From: Nautilus pompilius | Lineage: Eukaryota; Mollusca; Cephalopoda; Nautilida; Nautilidae | Assembly: GCA_018389105.1 (NCBI GenBank) | Contig: JACATO010000121.1 | Span: 1,952,001 to 2,016,000 of the forward strand | Reading direction: 5' to 3' | Length of the DNA: 64,000 bases | In this document: in pieces, positions 35,970 to 49,227 of the stretch | How positions within the stretch are numbered: the first letter of the stretch is position 1 | How the letters are laid out: each line of letters begins with the position of its first letter | Translations under genes and position numbers: made by a program | Notes under the pieces: generated by a model | Seen by the model: the letters and a program-made list of their open reading frames with translations, nothing else | What the model was told of the DNA's origin: nothing | The model's database searches: none

Positions 35970-38646
35970 CTTTAGAAAATGAATGTTAATTAGTTTGCAT
36001 AATAGTAAAACAAATGATAGCTGAACATGTCATATTTTCAATTCCCTTCTCAAGCCCAGTTTTCCTAAACAAAATACCTACATGTAGTTTGAAAAGGAAA
36101 AAAAATACAAAGACCATCCTTGCAAATTTATAAAAAAAATTTATTTGCAAAAATAGGTTTTATTTCGTTTTCATGCATGAGTTACAACTCATGAAGTAAT
36201 ATTTAAGCAAGTAAACAAAATATACTATGAATAATATTCTTTGTTCCGCCAACAGTTTTCGTCTTAATTAATTAAAAGAGAATTATTTTTTAAGAATTAA
36301 TTGATTATTGTTTGTCTCCCTTAGATTGAATAGATCAAAAGAACACTTGCATAGCTGATCTTCATGACTTTGCTAGATGCTTACAAATGGTTAATATAAC
36401 CTTTTCTATTGAATAATTCATTCTCAAATAGGCGAAATAAAATATTAATTAATAAAAATGATAAACCACAGTAACAGTATCAATGTTGCTGTTGTCTATT
36501 GTTCTTTCTTTCCTTAGAAGCCTGGTGTGTGTGTGTGTGTGGGGGGTTGTTAAGAGTTACTGTTGCTTTACCAATCACGAAGTCAAAAGGGGTAATAGCT
36601 CGAGAAAATCAAGAAAACAGTTGAAATAAAATACTCTGCAGTAATGGGCATTTTCATTATTCATCTAATGATTAACTTTGATTGATTTTCATAGAATACT
36701 TGTCAAAATATAAAATGTTGCTAAGATCGTACTAGTGTGTTGCTTCCAAAATTATCTTATGATTAGAAAAAATCTCTTTTTATTACCATTTTTTTTTTTA
36801 CAGTGAATATGCTTGTTTGTTTTGCATTATTTTAAAGTGAATACAAAGCAATTCTACCTTGTGATAGTAAAGGTAACGCACTCCTGACTAGTGTAGACAT
36901 GATATTAATGCAAATATACAATGCAATTTCTAAAGCTCCTAAACTATTGAGACATGTAAGGGAGATAACTATTTTAATTTAATTGTTTATTGTCGTTTTT
37001 TTGTTTTTTTGTTTTAAGCAAGAGTTACTTTCCTTTGTACATATCCAAACCCAAAAACCTTGGATCATTGGTATCTATGCAGTGTTCTTGACATATAAAA
37101 CCATTGAGAATGCTCTATCTTTCCATTCTATTCTGAACATTCCCCAAAAATATAGTGTATTTTTAAAGAGTTGTATTCAACAGTGAAAGTAAGAACAATG
37201 GTTTATAAAAAAACTATGGATTCTCCAATGTTGCACAGAAACTAAACAAATGATAATTAAGCTAAATGGTTGTACTGTATACATTACACTCTAGTAACAA
37301 ACACACAAACCTAACGTAAAACAATAAACAAAAACTTCAGTGCCACATCTTGTGTATCATTTGATCGGTATAAAAAAGTTGCATCAATAAGAGAGAACTA
37401 TTACATATCATTGATTGTGGAGCCAGCTGCTGTCTTGTCTCAAGTTGAATTTGAATTATTAAAATAAATTTAAAAAAAAACTTCTTTTAAAGAAAAAGAA
37501 ATGCAAAATTCTAAAACAAAATTATTTTACACAACAGCAAAAAACTGTAAAAGATGATAATGAGGTAATGCAAAAAGTAAATAATATTTTTTTTTTATTT
37601 ATGAGAAAAATCTGAATATAAACTGCAGGTTAGCATGACATATGAGGAGTTCACAAGCCAAAGCACAACCATAGATTATAAGATGGGTTAGTGTTGTGGC
37701 TTCTTTCATATCCAGCACAATTTGACCTTTACAAATGTTTAAAAAAAGCAATTCAATGTCTAAATGAATGCATTGCTAGTCACCAAGCTTGGTGACAGAC
37801 AGGTAAACTTCTGAAACCTAAAGATGTACTTTCTGGCCATGGTTTCAAATTATCCAATTAAGAAATTCTCAGCACAGACAATTCTGATTTTAAATTATTA
37901 ATTAACAAATCTCTTCATATATTTACTAAAACCTATTATGAAAAAAAGCATACTGTTTGCACTACATGTATGCTGTCTTGTTTATTTTGTGATAAAGTAG
38001 TTAAATCTTAACAAATCAACTTTCATTTCATGATATATACAAAGACTGGATATAATTAAATACACAATACATTTTAAGAAAGCACCTGTTTATTCTGGAA
38101 CTAAACACAGAACTGGCAATCCTTTGCTGTATGCAAGGCAGCAATGAGATGACACAGTGTGTGGACCAGATCTGTAGTTCTGAAAGCCAGGATTTTAAGG
38201 AGTGCCAAAAAGTGGGTTTATGGGAAAATGTTCACAGTGATTGGTTGAGGATAAGCTATATCTTCAAAAAAGTTTGTCCTATTATTGGCCAGGTCATGGT
38301 AAACCTGTAACACCCTGATCTTTCCATTGTGGCCCAAATTGCACCCCACAACATGACAGACAGATCTTTTGAGTTAAACTTTATAATATCATTATATACT
38401 ATCATAAATCATTTATTTTTTAAAAAAAAAGAAAGAGAAAGCAAATTATTCGTTTTTTAACCTTCTGATAAAAGATTTTTACATTAATTGTGGTTGAAAA
38501 TTTAGAAATGATTATGCATCCAAATCATTCTTAAACTTAAATAATTTAAAGCTAGCAATTATCAAATATGTGAAGAATGTATTCACTGGCAAAGTGTGTG
38601 ACTGCCTTAAATATTTTACACTTAAAAAAATTAAGTTAAATTTAGT

Positions 38647-39190
38647 TCATTTGCTTTGGGGAAGAAATCCATCATAATTTATAGGATTAACCCAAAGGCA
38701 GATGGTAAAATGGCTTATATATTTATCTGTTTGCTTGTTTAATTGATTCACACTAGTACTATCACCAACCACTGCTGGTATTTTATTCCATGCATCTACA
38801 ATTCTGATTTTTTTTTTTCTAATATTAAGTCATGCTGATACTTTATCAAATTTATAGTTTGGATGGACCCAGTGAATCTAAATGTAGAAAGCTAAAACGT
38901 TTTTACTGGCCTGCTCAAAATTCTCAACTATTATAAACCATATTTCTCAAATTAGGTAAACCTAATATTTATAATAATTCAGGGTGTTCTAAATGTTTAA
39001 GCCTGGAGACATTTCAATGAATCTATGCTCAACGTTTTCTAATAGTTGAGTAAAAACTCACAGAGCATCTTCAAGGTGTGAACTAGCTACATGATGGTAC
39101 TGAAATTTCTTTACTATCCCTACCATTTAATTAACATGTCAATCGCGATATTCTTTGATTTCAATGAATCTTCTGCAGATCTGTGTTTCC
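38647..39190 (-). pseudogene. CR1/L2-like LINE ORF2 3' end
   Basis: Minus-strand frames match the conserved C-terminal portion of CR1/L2-type reverse transcriptases. In order: SSHLEDAL with a stop, QLLENVEHRFIEMSPGL (about 39060-39005), a LGLPNLRNM-like segment, and IVDAWNKIPAVVGDST followed by a segment ending at a TGA at 38647-38649. In this family the region follows the RT domain and ends just before the 3' untranslated region. Frameshifts and stops show the copy is dead, and 5' truncation is usual for LINEs. Confidence 0.8.
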
Positions 39191-42100
39191 TTCCACTGAG
39201 GTCTAAGTTAGCATGAGTCACAGGTTACTCTACCTTCATCATTTGAAGATAGTGAATGTCTGACCTTGCCTCTGCTTTATCTTCAGTACAAACCATTTTG
39301 GGGAAGAAGTGCACATTTTCCTTTGAATATAAATATATACTGTTTATGTTAATTTCAAATTGCTTTATATTATTTTTGTTTGTTGTTTCCTTTAACTTTC
39401 ATGGTGTCAACTTGCACATGCACAGTACATGCATAACAAAACAAAGTTCTAAGTAAAATGCCAGCTATTATACAGTGAATTTGTTCACACACATTCAAAC
39501 AAAGAAAACTCAAACAGTCTGTATGCTTTGATGTATCAATCAAAAGGCCAAAAGAAATGTGATATTTGGACTTTCAAGCAAAATTATTTGCTTAGCATCA
39601 CTTTACCTGTTCTTTTCATTGACGTCCAAGCTGTTACAGATTACTTGCATAGATGTGAACAGTATTTTGGATTCATCTACAAATGTAGTCAACTAAAGCA
39701 TAGCCATTTTCCATGAAATTTGGGTTCTGTCCATCACAAAAATATCATTTCTAACAATTTTCCTTGTAATACTAATTAACTCCAAGAAAGACAGAGTAAT
39801 AAAGCTCATCAATGTTCATACAAACAAAAAAAGATTTAATAACCACGAAAACTAATCAATGAGAAATTCAAATCCAAGAATATGTTTGAATTACATAAAA
39901 AAAAAAAAAACAGACCAAATTCCAGAGCTATACAGTTTCAACAATTAAAACAGGATTTTCATTGTAATTTGCTTTGGTTAATCCATGTTAAAAGACATTG
40001 GAACAACAATAAAAATTATTAATTTTTTTTAAATGCCATATATCAAAAATTAATTTTAAACTAAGAAAGAATAATAATATGTCAATGAAGTTGACTTTTA
40101 AGTGGTTTTATTAGGTTGTTTTTTTGCATGATATCCTAGTCTTTCTTCAAACCAATGACCACTCCACGAGCAGAAATACACACATTAAATAACCACAGGC
40201 CTTTCTTTGCCTCCAACCAAACAAACATTATTTTCCACATTAAAAAAATCAGTGGTAACTATCATTCGTCATGTTGTTGTTTGCTTTTTGTGGTTATGGG
40301 TTCAGAGTGAGATCTGTGGAAAACCAGCAGATAGGAACACATCCTTACCAACACAAACCAATCTCTAACAGTGCCAGGGACAATGTATGTGTATCGCTGT
40401 ATTTATACCAGCAATAAATTCAGAGTAAATTCCGGAAGTCTGAAATAAATACAAATCTTGAAACCTATTAAATTTACCACAAAAGCGCCAGAACGAGGGG
40501 ATGGGACCCCAAACACACACCTATCAAAGACTGTGCCTTGCGCACAGGATATCTACCATATTCTCATCTACACAAACAATTTGGCAGACTGGTAATATAA
40601 TATCTCAGTGTGAAATGCTTACTTTTTTTTTAGGTTTAACAAGTTGCTTAAATATTTCATAGAGCAAAGATTTAAACAAAATATTGATAAAGAACAACAA
40701 CAAATGTTTTGATCAAACTAACTTAAAAATTAAACAAAATGAAAAAGAAAAAAAACACCTGTTATTTTAGACCTTTAATGATATGAGAAAAATCCCCCAA
40801 AAGATTCCCATCATTTATTCATTTTCTCTTCCTTTACTTGAAATATAATTATTTTTCTTTATAATTGTATTATTCTTAATTATATCCAAATTAACCTTTC
40901 CCCCCTCTCTCTTTTTGCTTTCCATTAACCCTGATAGATCAGCTTTCCAATAGGGGCATTAATTCATACATTTTCTCTTAACTTAAAACAAAACAAACTC
41001 TTAAGGACACATTTAGAGAGAACTAACCTTGTCTTGCAATAGCATTTCCATTTTTTTCTGACCAAAATAGAGAGAGGAAGAATAAGTAATTATTGCAAAC
41101 TTTCTATTTCTTTTTAACTTTAAGTTTTCCACAAAAAAAAAAGATGATCAACATATAACATTTATGGATTATCATTTTTTTCTTCCAAAAATCTAGGTAA
41201 CTCATTATCAGTTGGAAACAACATTTCTTTAACCATTGCATTTACCCAGAGAAGCATAACCCAGAACACTTTGAAAACTAATCAGCCAACTTTTCTTTAA
41301 AATGGAAAAAAAAAAAGTTTTTAGAATAAATTTCTTTGAATCAATATAAATCTATTTTCTTTTCACAAAAAGATTTCTATTTTTATTAATAATAATATAT
41401 CAAAATATTTTAAAATTTACAAAATTTGTACTTTGTTTCTTTGAGGCAGATTAATTTAATTTTCAGATTATTTACACTTAAGTTTTCCGATTTGAATGTG
41501 TAGTATTTAATTTTTCGTTTGGTTTCTCTATCTTCTACTATTCCATTTCATGAATGTAGCTGATGCTTGTTTTCTTTCATGAATGCTAAACAATAACATA
41601 TGTACACAACTATGAGAAAGCAACACACACACACACACACACAGTTGTATTAAAATAAACAGCCTAATTACTTAGAGGAATACTACTATTCAGCAAAATC
41701 TGCATTTTTATTCACATGAATGAAGCAACACCTCATGGAAATAAAAAAAGAAAACCCTAACCCAAAAAGAAATAGTGTTTGAAACAATTTGTTCAGACAT
41801 TTTGTCGTCAGCTGTCACAGCATTTGAGGATCTGCCTAAATTTAGTTTATCTTCACTGTTATTCTTTTTACTGTTGAAATGTAAAGATCACTGTTTCTCA
41901 AGTGAATAACTGATGCCGGACTTGCCAAAATTCTGCAGTCACACATGAATGATTTTAGAGTTCTTTTGTGAGAAACTCTAACACAGTTCTTTGTCATGGT
42001 AGACCCAATTTAGCTACTGTGCTGCCACCTGCAGAGCAAGAATGGTGTTACTAATGTTAATGAGTAGAGGCAATATTACATTTTGTGTGAATAAAATTAC

Positions 42101-42922
42101 AGGTTTATTCAAATTATGGTCTTCCTGTAATTCATTAGAATTTATACCTTCAGTACAACTTCTGTATATAATCAGCAGTTTCTAGCCAAAATTTTCTAAA
42201 TGAATTTGCTGAATCTCTAAAAGATTAAGTTGAAGCAAAAATTAAAATGACAATGATAATAAATAATATTACATGGTTTTTTTTTCTTTGATGAGAAAAA
42301 GCAGTTATAAAGGAGAACAAAAAAAAAAACACTTGCTCTCCTTTATTCTCATACTTCTAAAGATGGACTATAACCGACATGTTTGGCAAGAGAGAAAGCT
42401 ACTCTCTACAAAATTTTGCTATTTCTTCTCCAATACTTAGATATTAATAAATGTTTATTTATTCCCTGTCTGCTTAATGATTGCAGATTAATCTTATTAT
42501 TAATACAATTAAAGTATAACCAAGCTTTCACGCAAGATAGTTCAAGTTTCTGCAGAGCATAACTTTTTTTTTAAATAGATAAAATAAAATCTAAAGTGAC
42601 ACATAATAGAGTTATAAAATCAGTCTTCCAAGTACATCTTTATTTTCTCTTGATATCTTTAAAATGTGTTTTTTTTTTTGTTTTGTGTTATATTATATTA
42701 TATTTTTGGTTTAATAAAGTATAAATTATTGCAAGTGAAAGCTTAGAAATTTGGGATTTCCTTCCTATTGTAAAATGTGTTAATGATAGCAAGGATGCCA
42801 CAAAGGCGAGAGAGAGATAAGCAGCGTCTACTGTCTCAACAATTTCATCCAAGTATGGCCAGTCAAGTAACAAAAAAAATTCATGCCAATGGCGGACCAA
42901 ACTGAAGATGCAAAATGTAATA
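39191..42922. other. AT-rich spacer
   Basis: No gene is supported. It contains a CA tract (41622-41641) and several A and T runs. Short frames at 39256-39456 and 39528-39716 lack splice signals and recognisable motifs. Confidence 0.5.
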
Positions 42923-43443
42923 CAGGTCCGTGAATCCCTTATCTGAAATTCTGAAAACTGAAAAGCTCCAAAATCCAAAATATTTTTGGAGTGACTTCAG
43001 TAGAAAATTCCAGTAGGTTCCTTGGCAATGTGCGGGTTCCAACACGCTTGATGTACACACATCACTCACCAGAATTTTTGTGCCTATTCTTTGCTTTGTT
43101 GTTGGTGTGAATATACTTTGAAAATGCCAAAAAGGCCTGCAAATTACCCCTAGGGTACCGGTAGGCCTACTGTAGTGATAGCTTACCTTTCTGATGGTTA
43201 AATGTAATCTTTTTCTTATGGTTTGATGCACAGAACGATTTTAAAATATTGCATAAAACTACCTGTAGGCTACATGTATCTATATGCAGTTATAATATTG
43301 TAAATGAGCTCGTGCCCAGTCCCCACTCCCCAGTGGGTTAGCTAACAAATTATGCTGATATATCTATATTCCAAAATACGAAAAAATTCCAGAATCCAAA
43401 ACACATTCGGCCCAAGGATTCCAGATAAGGGATTCTCAACCTG
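42923..43443. mobile_element. Tigger-like (pogo) MITE, copy 2
   Basis: The element is 521 bp, starts CAGGTCCGTGAATCCC and ends GGGATTCTCAACCTG. It is flanked on both sides by TA (42921-42922 and 43444-43445), a perfect target duplication for the Tc1/mariner/pogo superfamily. It is collinear with copy 1 (10981-11511); the central third is nearly identical between them. No transposase is encoded. Reading frames at 42688-42978, 42881-43231 and 43352-43576 arise partly inside it and are not genes. Confidence 0.9.
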
Positions 43444-43445
43444 TA

Positions 43446-46400
43446 CTCAAAAAAACTGCACCTATTCCGAAGCATCAGCAGGTGACCATACTAAGAACTA
43501 TCCACACAGAGATTCCCTAAATGTCAAACTAAAATTGAATAGACAAAAAACAAAGATGGACAAGAGGGAAGTATAAACAAGTGATGGATGCATATTACCA
43601 GGCAAACAAGATATACAAAGAAAGAAAAAAAAACTCACTCACTCAATGATCAATTGTATTAGATTAAAACACTAGAAAATGTAAGAACAATATATCCTAA
43701 ACAACAAATGCTTACAAAACCTGAACTTAAAATCATCAGAAGTCAAGAATAAAGAACTTAAAGATGCTCAAACTAAGGCATTGAAAGTAATAAAACCAAT
43801 GAAGAAAGTGAAGAAAATAACTACCAACCAAGGGAAGTAATAAATGAGATGCAATGACTGGATAGTAACACAAAGCAAAAACAACCCTGAGAAGGAATAC
43901 TAGTAAAATGGGAGGAAATAAAACATCAAGATAAGATAAAAATTCAAGATGAAGAAAGTCAGAAAAGAGGAAAAGTTTATCATATTAGGAAACAAAGTAA
44001 TACAAAATATTAAGTAAGAATATACAGAACAACTACTGAGCATAACTGAGGTCAATTGACTGGTTTATGATGCAGCAGTAGTTACCATGGAAACCAAGGG
44101 CATGAAACTAAAAAAAAAAAACAAAAGAAAAGAAAAGAAAACAATCAGCATAGAAAGAAAATATTTGAAAAGGGCATCCAAAGAAAATGAAGTGACCTGT
44201 CAATGCTGACTAAAATTATTAATGGAACAAATATAAATCAAAGGAATATAATAAAAATAAGAAAGAAATACACCAAGGATGACTGTGACATCTCAGTTGT
44301 AAGAGAGAAATTAAAGCAATAAATTTAAGTTAAGGGCTCACTCAACAAATAAGATATGGCAAGTGAGCAAAACAATTCAGACAAAACAAACTGATCAAAG
44401 CAGATGCCAAATAGTTTTATAAGGAACCTGGAAAAAAATAGATCAATATTAAAGAACTGGCCACAGAAGAAACAGGAGTTTTAGTAGAAAAATCTGAGAA
44501 GTTGAAAAACATTGCAATGCAATAGTAGCTGACTGGATAAGACAGCAAGACCTTGCTAAAGCCAACTACCACAAAAATGGGAAAGCATCACGAAAAATGA
44601 AGTAACCTTTGCAATTAACAATTCAAGAAACCGTAAATCTGAAATAGATAAAAGTTCCAAACAGAGTGGTGCAGGATATCACTTACTACCAAAAATACGA
44701 GAAACAATAAACCAAAAGAATTGCAAAGTCATGACATATCTACCACCAAAATAAAAGATTCTAACACTCATCATTATAAAAAGAACACCTTTCTAGAAGA
44801 AACCTATATGCTGCTATTAAATCTAAAGGAGCACAAAGCAAAGATTATGCTGCTCATCAAAAAGATATAACTGGAAGACTGTAAAACAAAAAGGTAAAAT
44901 TTTAGCACAGCTTTAATCAATTACTGAAAAGCATCTAACAATGTCTCACATATGGATCTTCCAGAAATTTAGAAACCATGGCCAATATTTATTAACTTTA
45001 TGCAGAACAGCATGTCCAACTGGAAAACCATAATAATTCTTAAACACTCAACAGGACCACTATCAACCAGCCTTTCAACATCAAAAGGGGCATTTTTCAG
45101 GGAGATCCTCTATCCCCACTGCTTTTCTGCATTAAAGGTAAGAAGATCAGCCATGTGTTTTATTATGGATGACCTCAAGCTGTTTTCCAGGGATGATGAC
45201 CAGCTAAGGAGCTTACTAAATATAGAAAAAAAATTTTGTGATGACATCAAGATGCAATTTGAACTAGATAAATGTGCCAGAGCTACATTCAAGGAGAAAC
45301 TGACCCAACCATTAGCCAACCAAACAGTTACTGATGCAGCAATCAAAGAACTCAAACAAGAAGCGGATTGATATCTGGAAAGATATAAAGGTGATTTATT
45401 CAATATCCAGCAATAAAAGAAAAATTAGGTAAAATAATACAAAAGAGTAAGGCTAGTACTGAGAAATGAATCAAATGTAGTAAATTTCATTGAAGTATCA
45501 ACTCTCTTGCTTTACCAGTAGTGACCTACAGCTTTAATATCTTCAACTGGAAGCTAACTGAGCAAAAAAGATTAAATAGCAATAAAGAAAGCTCCTCACA
45601 ATGAACAGGATAAACTGCTCCAAAGCAAACAAAGAAAGAATATATATTCAAAAGAGAAAAAAGGAGCCTAACACAGTTAGAGGTGGCTTACAGAGTAACA
45701 AATGGTCTGCACATGTATCTGGAAGGAAATGAAGATCCAATGAAGAAGTTAGTCCACCAGCATCAGAAAAATAAGCTTTACTCAATTTTGAAAAAATCTG
45801 CCAGGATTAAGATAGAACTAAATATCACTAACATCTCTGAGAAGAAAAAGGAGACAATGAACAAAAAAGCCAAAAGGATGAAGCAGTTAGCCAAAAAGTA
45901 GGCACTGACGCAAATCAGGAAAAAGTGGGTAAGTAAAAGCTATACATGGTCAGTATCTAAAAAGAATTAGCAAAGCAGATGACAACCAAGGAAAAAACCC
46001 ATCAGTGAAAAGCTCAAGACTCAAGGCAAAAAAAGAAAGGTATGTTGATAACAAAAATTACCCAGATCCAAAATGCAGAATATACAATGAATACAGAGAG
46101 ACAATAGACCACCTCATTTCAGGATGTCCTGATAAAAAATGAATGCATGCATGGACACAAGGTAGCAAGGTGCATATCCATTGGAAAATCTGCCAAAGTT
46201 ACCATCTACCAGTCATACAGAATTGGTATGAACATACACCATGACTGGAAATCATAGTCACACTTAAACAAGCCGTGTAAGCACATACAGCCCAATAAAT
46301 CAAGAAAAATGGACCAGACATCATCATCATCAAGGATGAGAAACAGAAGACATGCCTGCCAATAGATAAATACCATCAAGAGAGATTTATCTATTAAGGA

Positions 46401-46690
46401 AACAAAAGTTGTCAAAATATGACATAAAAGTTACCAAAACATGGCAGATAAAACAGCGAAGGTGCCAGTTGTGATAGAAGGGGCATGGACTATATAACAA
46501 AAGAATGACAAAGAATATCATTAAAATCTCTGGAGAAATAGCCATTGCAAAGATTTTTTTTTTTAATGTCCTGCTTGGAACATCCTACATACACAGAAAG
46601 ATACTTTTCATCAATTAAACTCTGGCATCTACTTTAGTAGGACTCCCAATGTTGCACAATAACAAGTACATAATATAATAAAATAATAAT
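43446..46690 (+). mobile_element. R2/R4-like LINE with restriction-like endonuclease, decayed
   Basis: This is a roughly 3.2 kb plus-strand non-LTR retrotransposon that begins directly after the Tigger-like copy. An early segment near 43575-43620 has the MDAYYQANK-type motif. A reverse transcriptase core lies at about 44830-45370, a lysine-rich region near 45680-45900, a CCHC-like motif with IDHLISGCP near 46070-46130, and a restriction-like endonuclease with GPDIIIIKDEKQ near 46310-46345. The 3' end passes RTPNVAQ and finishes in a TAATAATAAAA tail near 46690. This domain order (RT, then C-terminal CCHC and endonuclease in a single frame) is that of the R2/R4/Dong group. Many stops and frameshifts make it inactive. 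Confidence 0.85.
45000..45371 (+). pseudogene. Reverse transcriptase core of the R2/R4-like LINE
   Basis: A 123-codon open frame covers the central part of the reverse transcriptase. It includes FIMDDLKLF, which holds the catalytic aspartate pair of the [F/Y]xDD motif, followed by the CDDIKMQFELDKCA segment typical of this group. The preceding motif around GAFFREILYPHCFSAL corresponds to the glycine-containing palm/finger segment, with substitutions. The frame is terminated at both ends by mutation. Confidence 0.85.
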
Positions 46691-47241
46691 AAAACCTCAA
46701 ATAGTTTCTGGAAAAATATAAAACAACTTTAGGGGAGAGATAATTCACTAAAATGAATTATTAAATTAAACAGGAAAAAAATGCATATTCAGTGCAAAAT
46801 TTCAATTTTATAATACTGGGGGGGGAATAAGATGCAACAAAGGATTTAAAATGAATGAAGTTCTCCACTCCAATTATACCTCAAACAGCTATTCTTTTAC
46901 CTTCATAATCACCTTAAAACACACTGACACATTTTAATTTTCCTTAATTTTCCACATTTTGAGACTTTCCCTCAGTATCTAGAGACAATATTTTAAAGAA
47001 CCTTAGAATTTATGTTTTGTTCTATAAAACCCAGACGAGCTAATTTAGTCATATTCTGTTACTATGTTATAAGTTATTATACACTAATAATGTGGCACTA
47101 TATCATGACATGCTGGTCCACAATTTAAAATAATATTGCCACACTGCTGCCATAACTCTCATTAATCAACATTACCAATAGCCAACCGGTGAAGATACAG
47201 AAGTAGCTTATACATTGTAGTGGTTCACAGTCCCTATACTG
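46691..47241. other. Spacer, possible 3' untranslated region of a minus-strand gene
   Basis: It lies immediately 3' (minus strand) of the candidate terminal exon at 47242-47302. An ATTAAA-like polyadenylation hexamer occurs on the minus strand near 46938-46933. If used, it would give an untranslated region of about 300 bases. Otherwise featureless. Confidence 0.3.
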
Positions 47242-47302
47242 TTACTTTTCTTTGCTACCATTAACAGCTATCCGGGAGAGAGCTTCATAGCTGTCCAAAT
47301 CA
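47242..47302 (-). CDS. Candidate terminal coding exon of an unidentified gene
   Basis: On the minus strand a long pyrimidine-rich tract ending TTTTTCTCTCTGCCAG makes a textbook splice acceptor. The exon begins with one base completing a codon, then encodes DLDSYEALSRIAVNGSKEK and stops with TAA at 47244-47242. The codon choice is balanced and unlike the AT-rich background. It is far too short for an ORF scan. The peptide is mildly charged and hydrophilic, as expected for a C-terminal tail; I cannot name the protein. A candidate preceding exon lies at 47493-47573. A chance acceptor before a short open frame remains possible. Confidence 0.45.
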
Positions 47303-47492
47303 CTGGCAGAGAGAAAAACAAGGCAAAAGACGAAAATGGCAGATCAGTAAAATGTCTTGTGCTTGCCAATGTTAGCATGTTTAACATTTTAATTTTAATT
47401 AGAAAATATATTCCTTGAAATGGGATCTTGCTAGGATCTGCAGCTTTAAACAGACAAAGCTACTTTTCATTTTTCGCAAGCTATTTTGACAC

Positions 47493-47573
47493 CAGACAAC
47501 TTTAGGTAAGGAAATATGCATGTTGTAACGATATCCACTTGAGAGTTCGTGAGCGATAGTTTCACAGACTGGG
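47493..47573 (-). CDS. Candidate penultimate coding exon
   Basis: On the minus strand an acceptor with a T-rich tract (TTTTTTTGTTTTCC..CCCAG) starts the exon at 47573. The frame that begins with one partial base reads CETIAHELSSGYRYNMHI and stays open for 58 codons to 47399. A moderate donor, TCTG|GTGTCA, would end the exon at 47493, leaving two bases that join the single first base of the next exon in frame. The intron would be 190 bp. A second frame is also open over much of the region, and the donor is not strong, so this is less certain than the terminal exon. Confidence 0.28.
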
Positions 47574-49227
47574 CTGGGGTTATGGAAAACAAAAAAATGT
47601 GCAGTTTTTTTGAGTCAGATAAGCACTTGTTTTAGACAGTTTCTATCATTTCACCTTATGCTTTTTTTCCAAAATTGGAACACATGTGTAAGAGTTTATC
47701 CTCTCTTCCTATTACAAACTGCTGCTGCTGCTGCTCTTTTTAATATTAAAGGTAGATAACTCTGAGTCATTATTTTTGCCAAAGCTCATGGCATACCAGT
47801 AGTTAAAACCACCATGAATAATCAGTGTATCATAACTTACCAAATTTGTATTGTAACTTCTTATATAATTTTACAAATTTTTTTCTTAAATAATCTTTTC
47901 TACTAGGAATGTTCAAATAAAAACCCAACTAGCACTATCAGTAGTATATTGTATCTTATTCATATTCAAGAAAAGAAAAAAAAAAACCAGAAGCTATCAC
48001 CATTGTTACCTACAAAAAAATGTCAGGCAACAACAAGTCCACTGACCAAGAACTGTAGTAGTCACATTATCAGAGTAAACCTTAAGCCAATGCCAGGCCA
48101 GGCCAGGCCAAAGTTTGAAAATTTACCCACAGCCAAATAGTAACCAGGTAAATTTTCATTCTCCCAGAATCTATCCCCTAACAAATGATCTCCTATATTA
48201 TTGATATATTTGTGTGTTACTGTACTATAACTGTAATAAACACATAAATTACTTTGTAAAATAACCCAGAGGCAGTTATAATAGTAAGTCAACATGACTG
48301 CACTCCAAATAAAGAGCAATACTGATTTAATATCATACTTGTAGGTAAGGGAAACCATTTTATTAGTGTTTTCTACTAAACAGACAGACAAATATTCATC
48401 ACAATAATGGATTTTACACTTTTATTCACTATGAGTTCAAAAATTTTTTTTTTCCTGTCCATTCAGTTGTTTTCATTCAAAATGAAGATCAGTGGAGTTA
48501 TTCCCCTGAGGTGCATATGCTCAAATATTTCTCTACACCAATTACTACAATGAAGTGGTCACCACTGCTGTTCTGTATATATTACATGTTTTGTTACCTT
48601 GTTGAGGTTTAAGGAGAAAGGGTACCTTGGGGCCAGTTCATCACTGCTGCACTTCTCCTGCAGTACAAGTAAATGTCATAGCAGATGCTGTATCCATTAC
48701 TTTATTATCTGTAGCCCAAACACCAGTGCCAGCCAGTGAAGTGGCATTCAAGTATTTTTCAATATTTTTTGTTCAAGTAATCCTGGTGTCAAACCTAGCA
48801 TATTTTTTCACAACCAGGTAGGTAGGTCCCTTAGGTGAAAGTGCTGTACTCACATCCAGTTAGTATATATAGCACATGCTTGTGAAATAGCAATTGCTAT
48901 TCCCCTTGGCTCTGTGGAGAGTTTTTGGTCAAGTCAGTGCAGAAAACTTTCTAAAGTATGTAGTCTTAGAGACTTTCAGGTTGATTTGCTTGCCTAACTT
49001 CATCAATGTTTGTCTGCCTTTGGGTTGCTCTTCTTCAGAGGTATAGGACTTCTACTGGGCTGTTTCTCAAAGTAATGATTCACTTATTTTCCAATTCTTT
49101 TATGGCAATGCCTTTGGAGGATCACTTGTACTAATTCTCCTGGTGTCTTCATAAACTCTGTGGTAGACCCGTGGTAAACACTGTGCAGTTTCTGCCCACT
49201 CCTGAAGTTTCATAATCGTACCCTTCC
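47574..49227. other. Spacer with coding-like traces
   Basis: It contains a (CTG)n run at 47720-47735 and a short GGCCA tandem at 48094-48109. The stretch 48600-49220 is less AT-rich. Its minus-strand translation in pieces (for example QEWAETAQCLPRVYHRVY near 49210-49155) looks like decayed coding sequence of a family I do not recognise; it lies next to the hAT terminus and may be unrelated to it. Confidence 0.35.

Larger units (their letters stand above)
33916..38646. other. AT-rich spacer with a minisatellite and a weak candidate exon
   Basis: Apart from the listed repeat (34320-34685) and candidate exon (35909-35969), I see no supported gene. The stretch 38090-38350 is less AT-rich and may be an interspersed repeat that I cannot classify. 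Confidence 0.45.

Noticed and set aside
42688..43576. Three frames of 74-116 codons
   Set aside because: They run through the Tigger-like MITE or its edges, and copy 1 of the MITE does not preserve the frames.
48062..48391. 109-codon minus-strand frame
   Set aside because: It has a tyrosine- and leucine-rich AT-driven composition, no recognisable domain and no splice sites in a suitable position.
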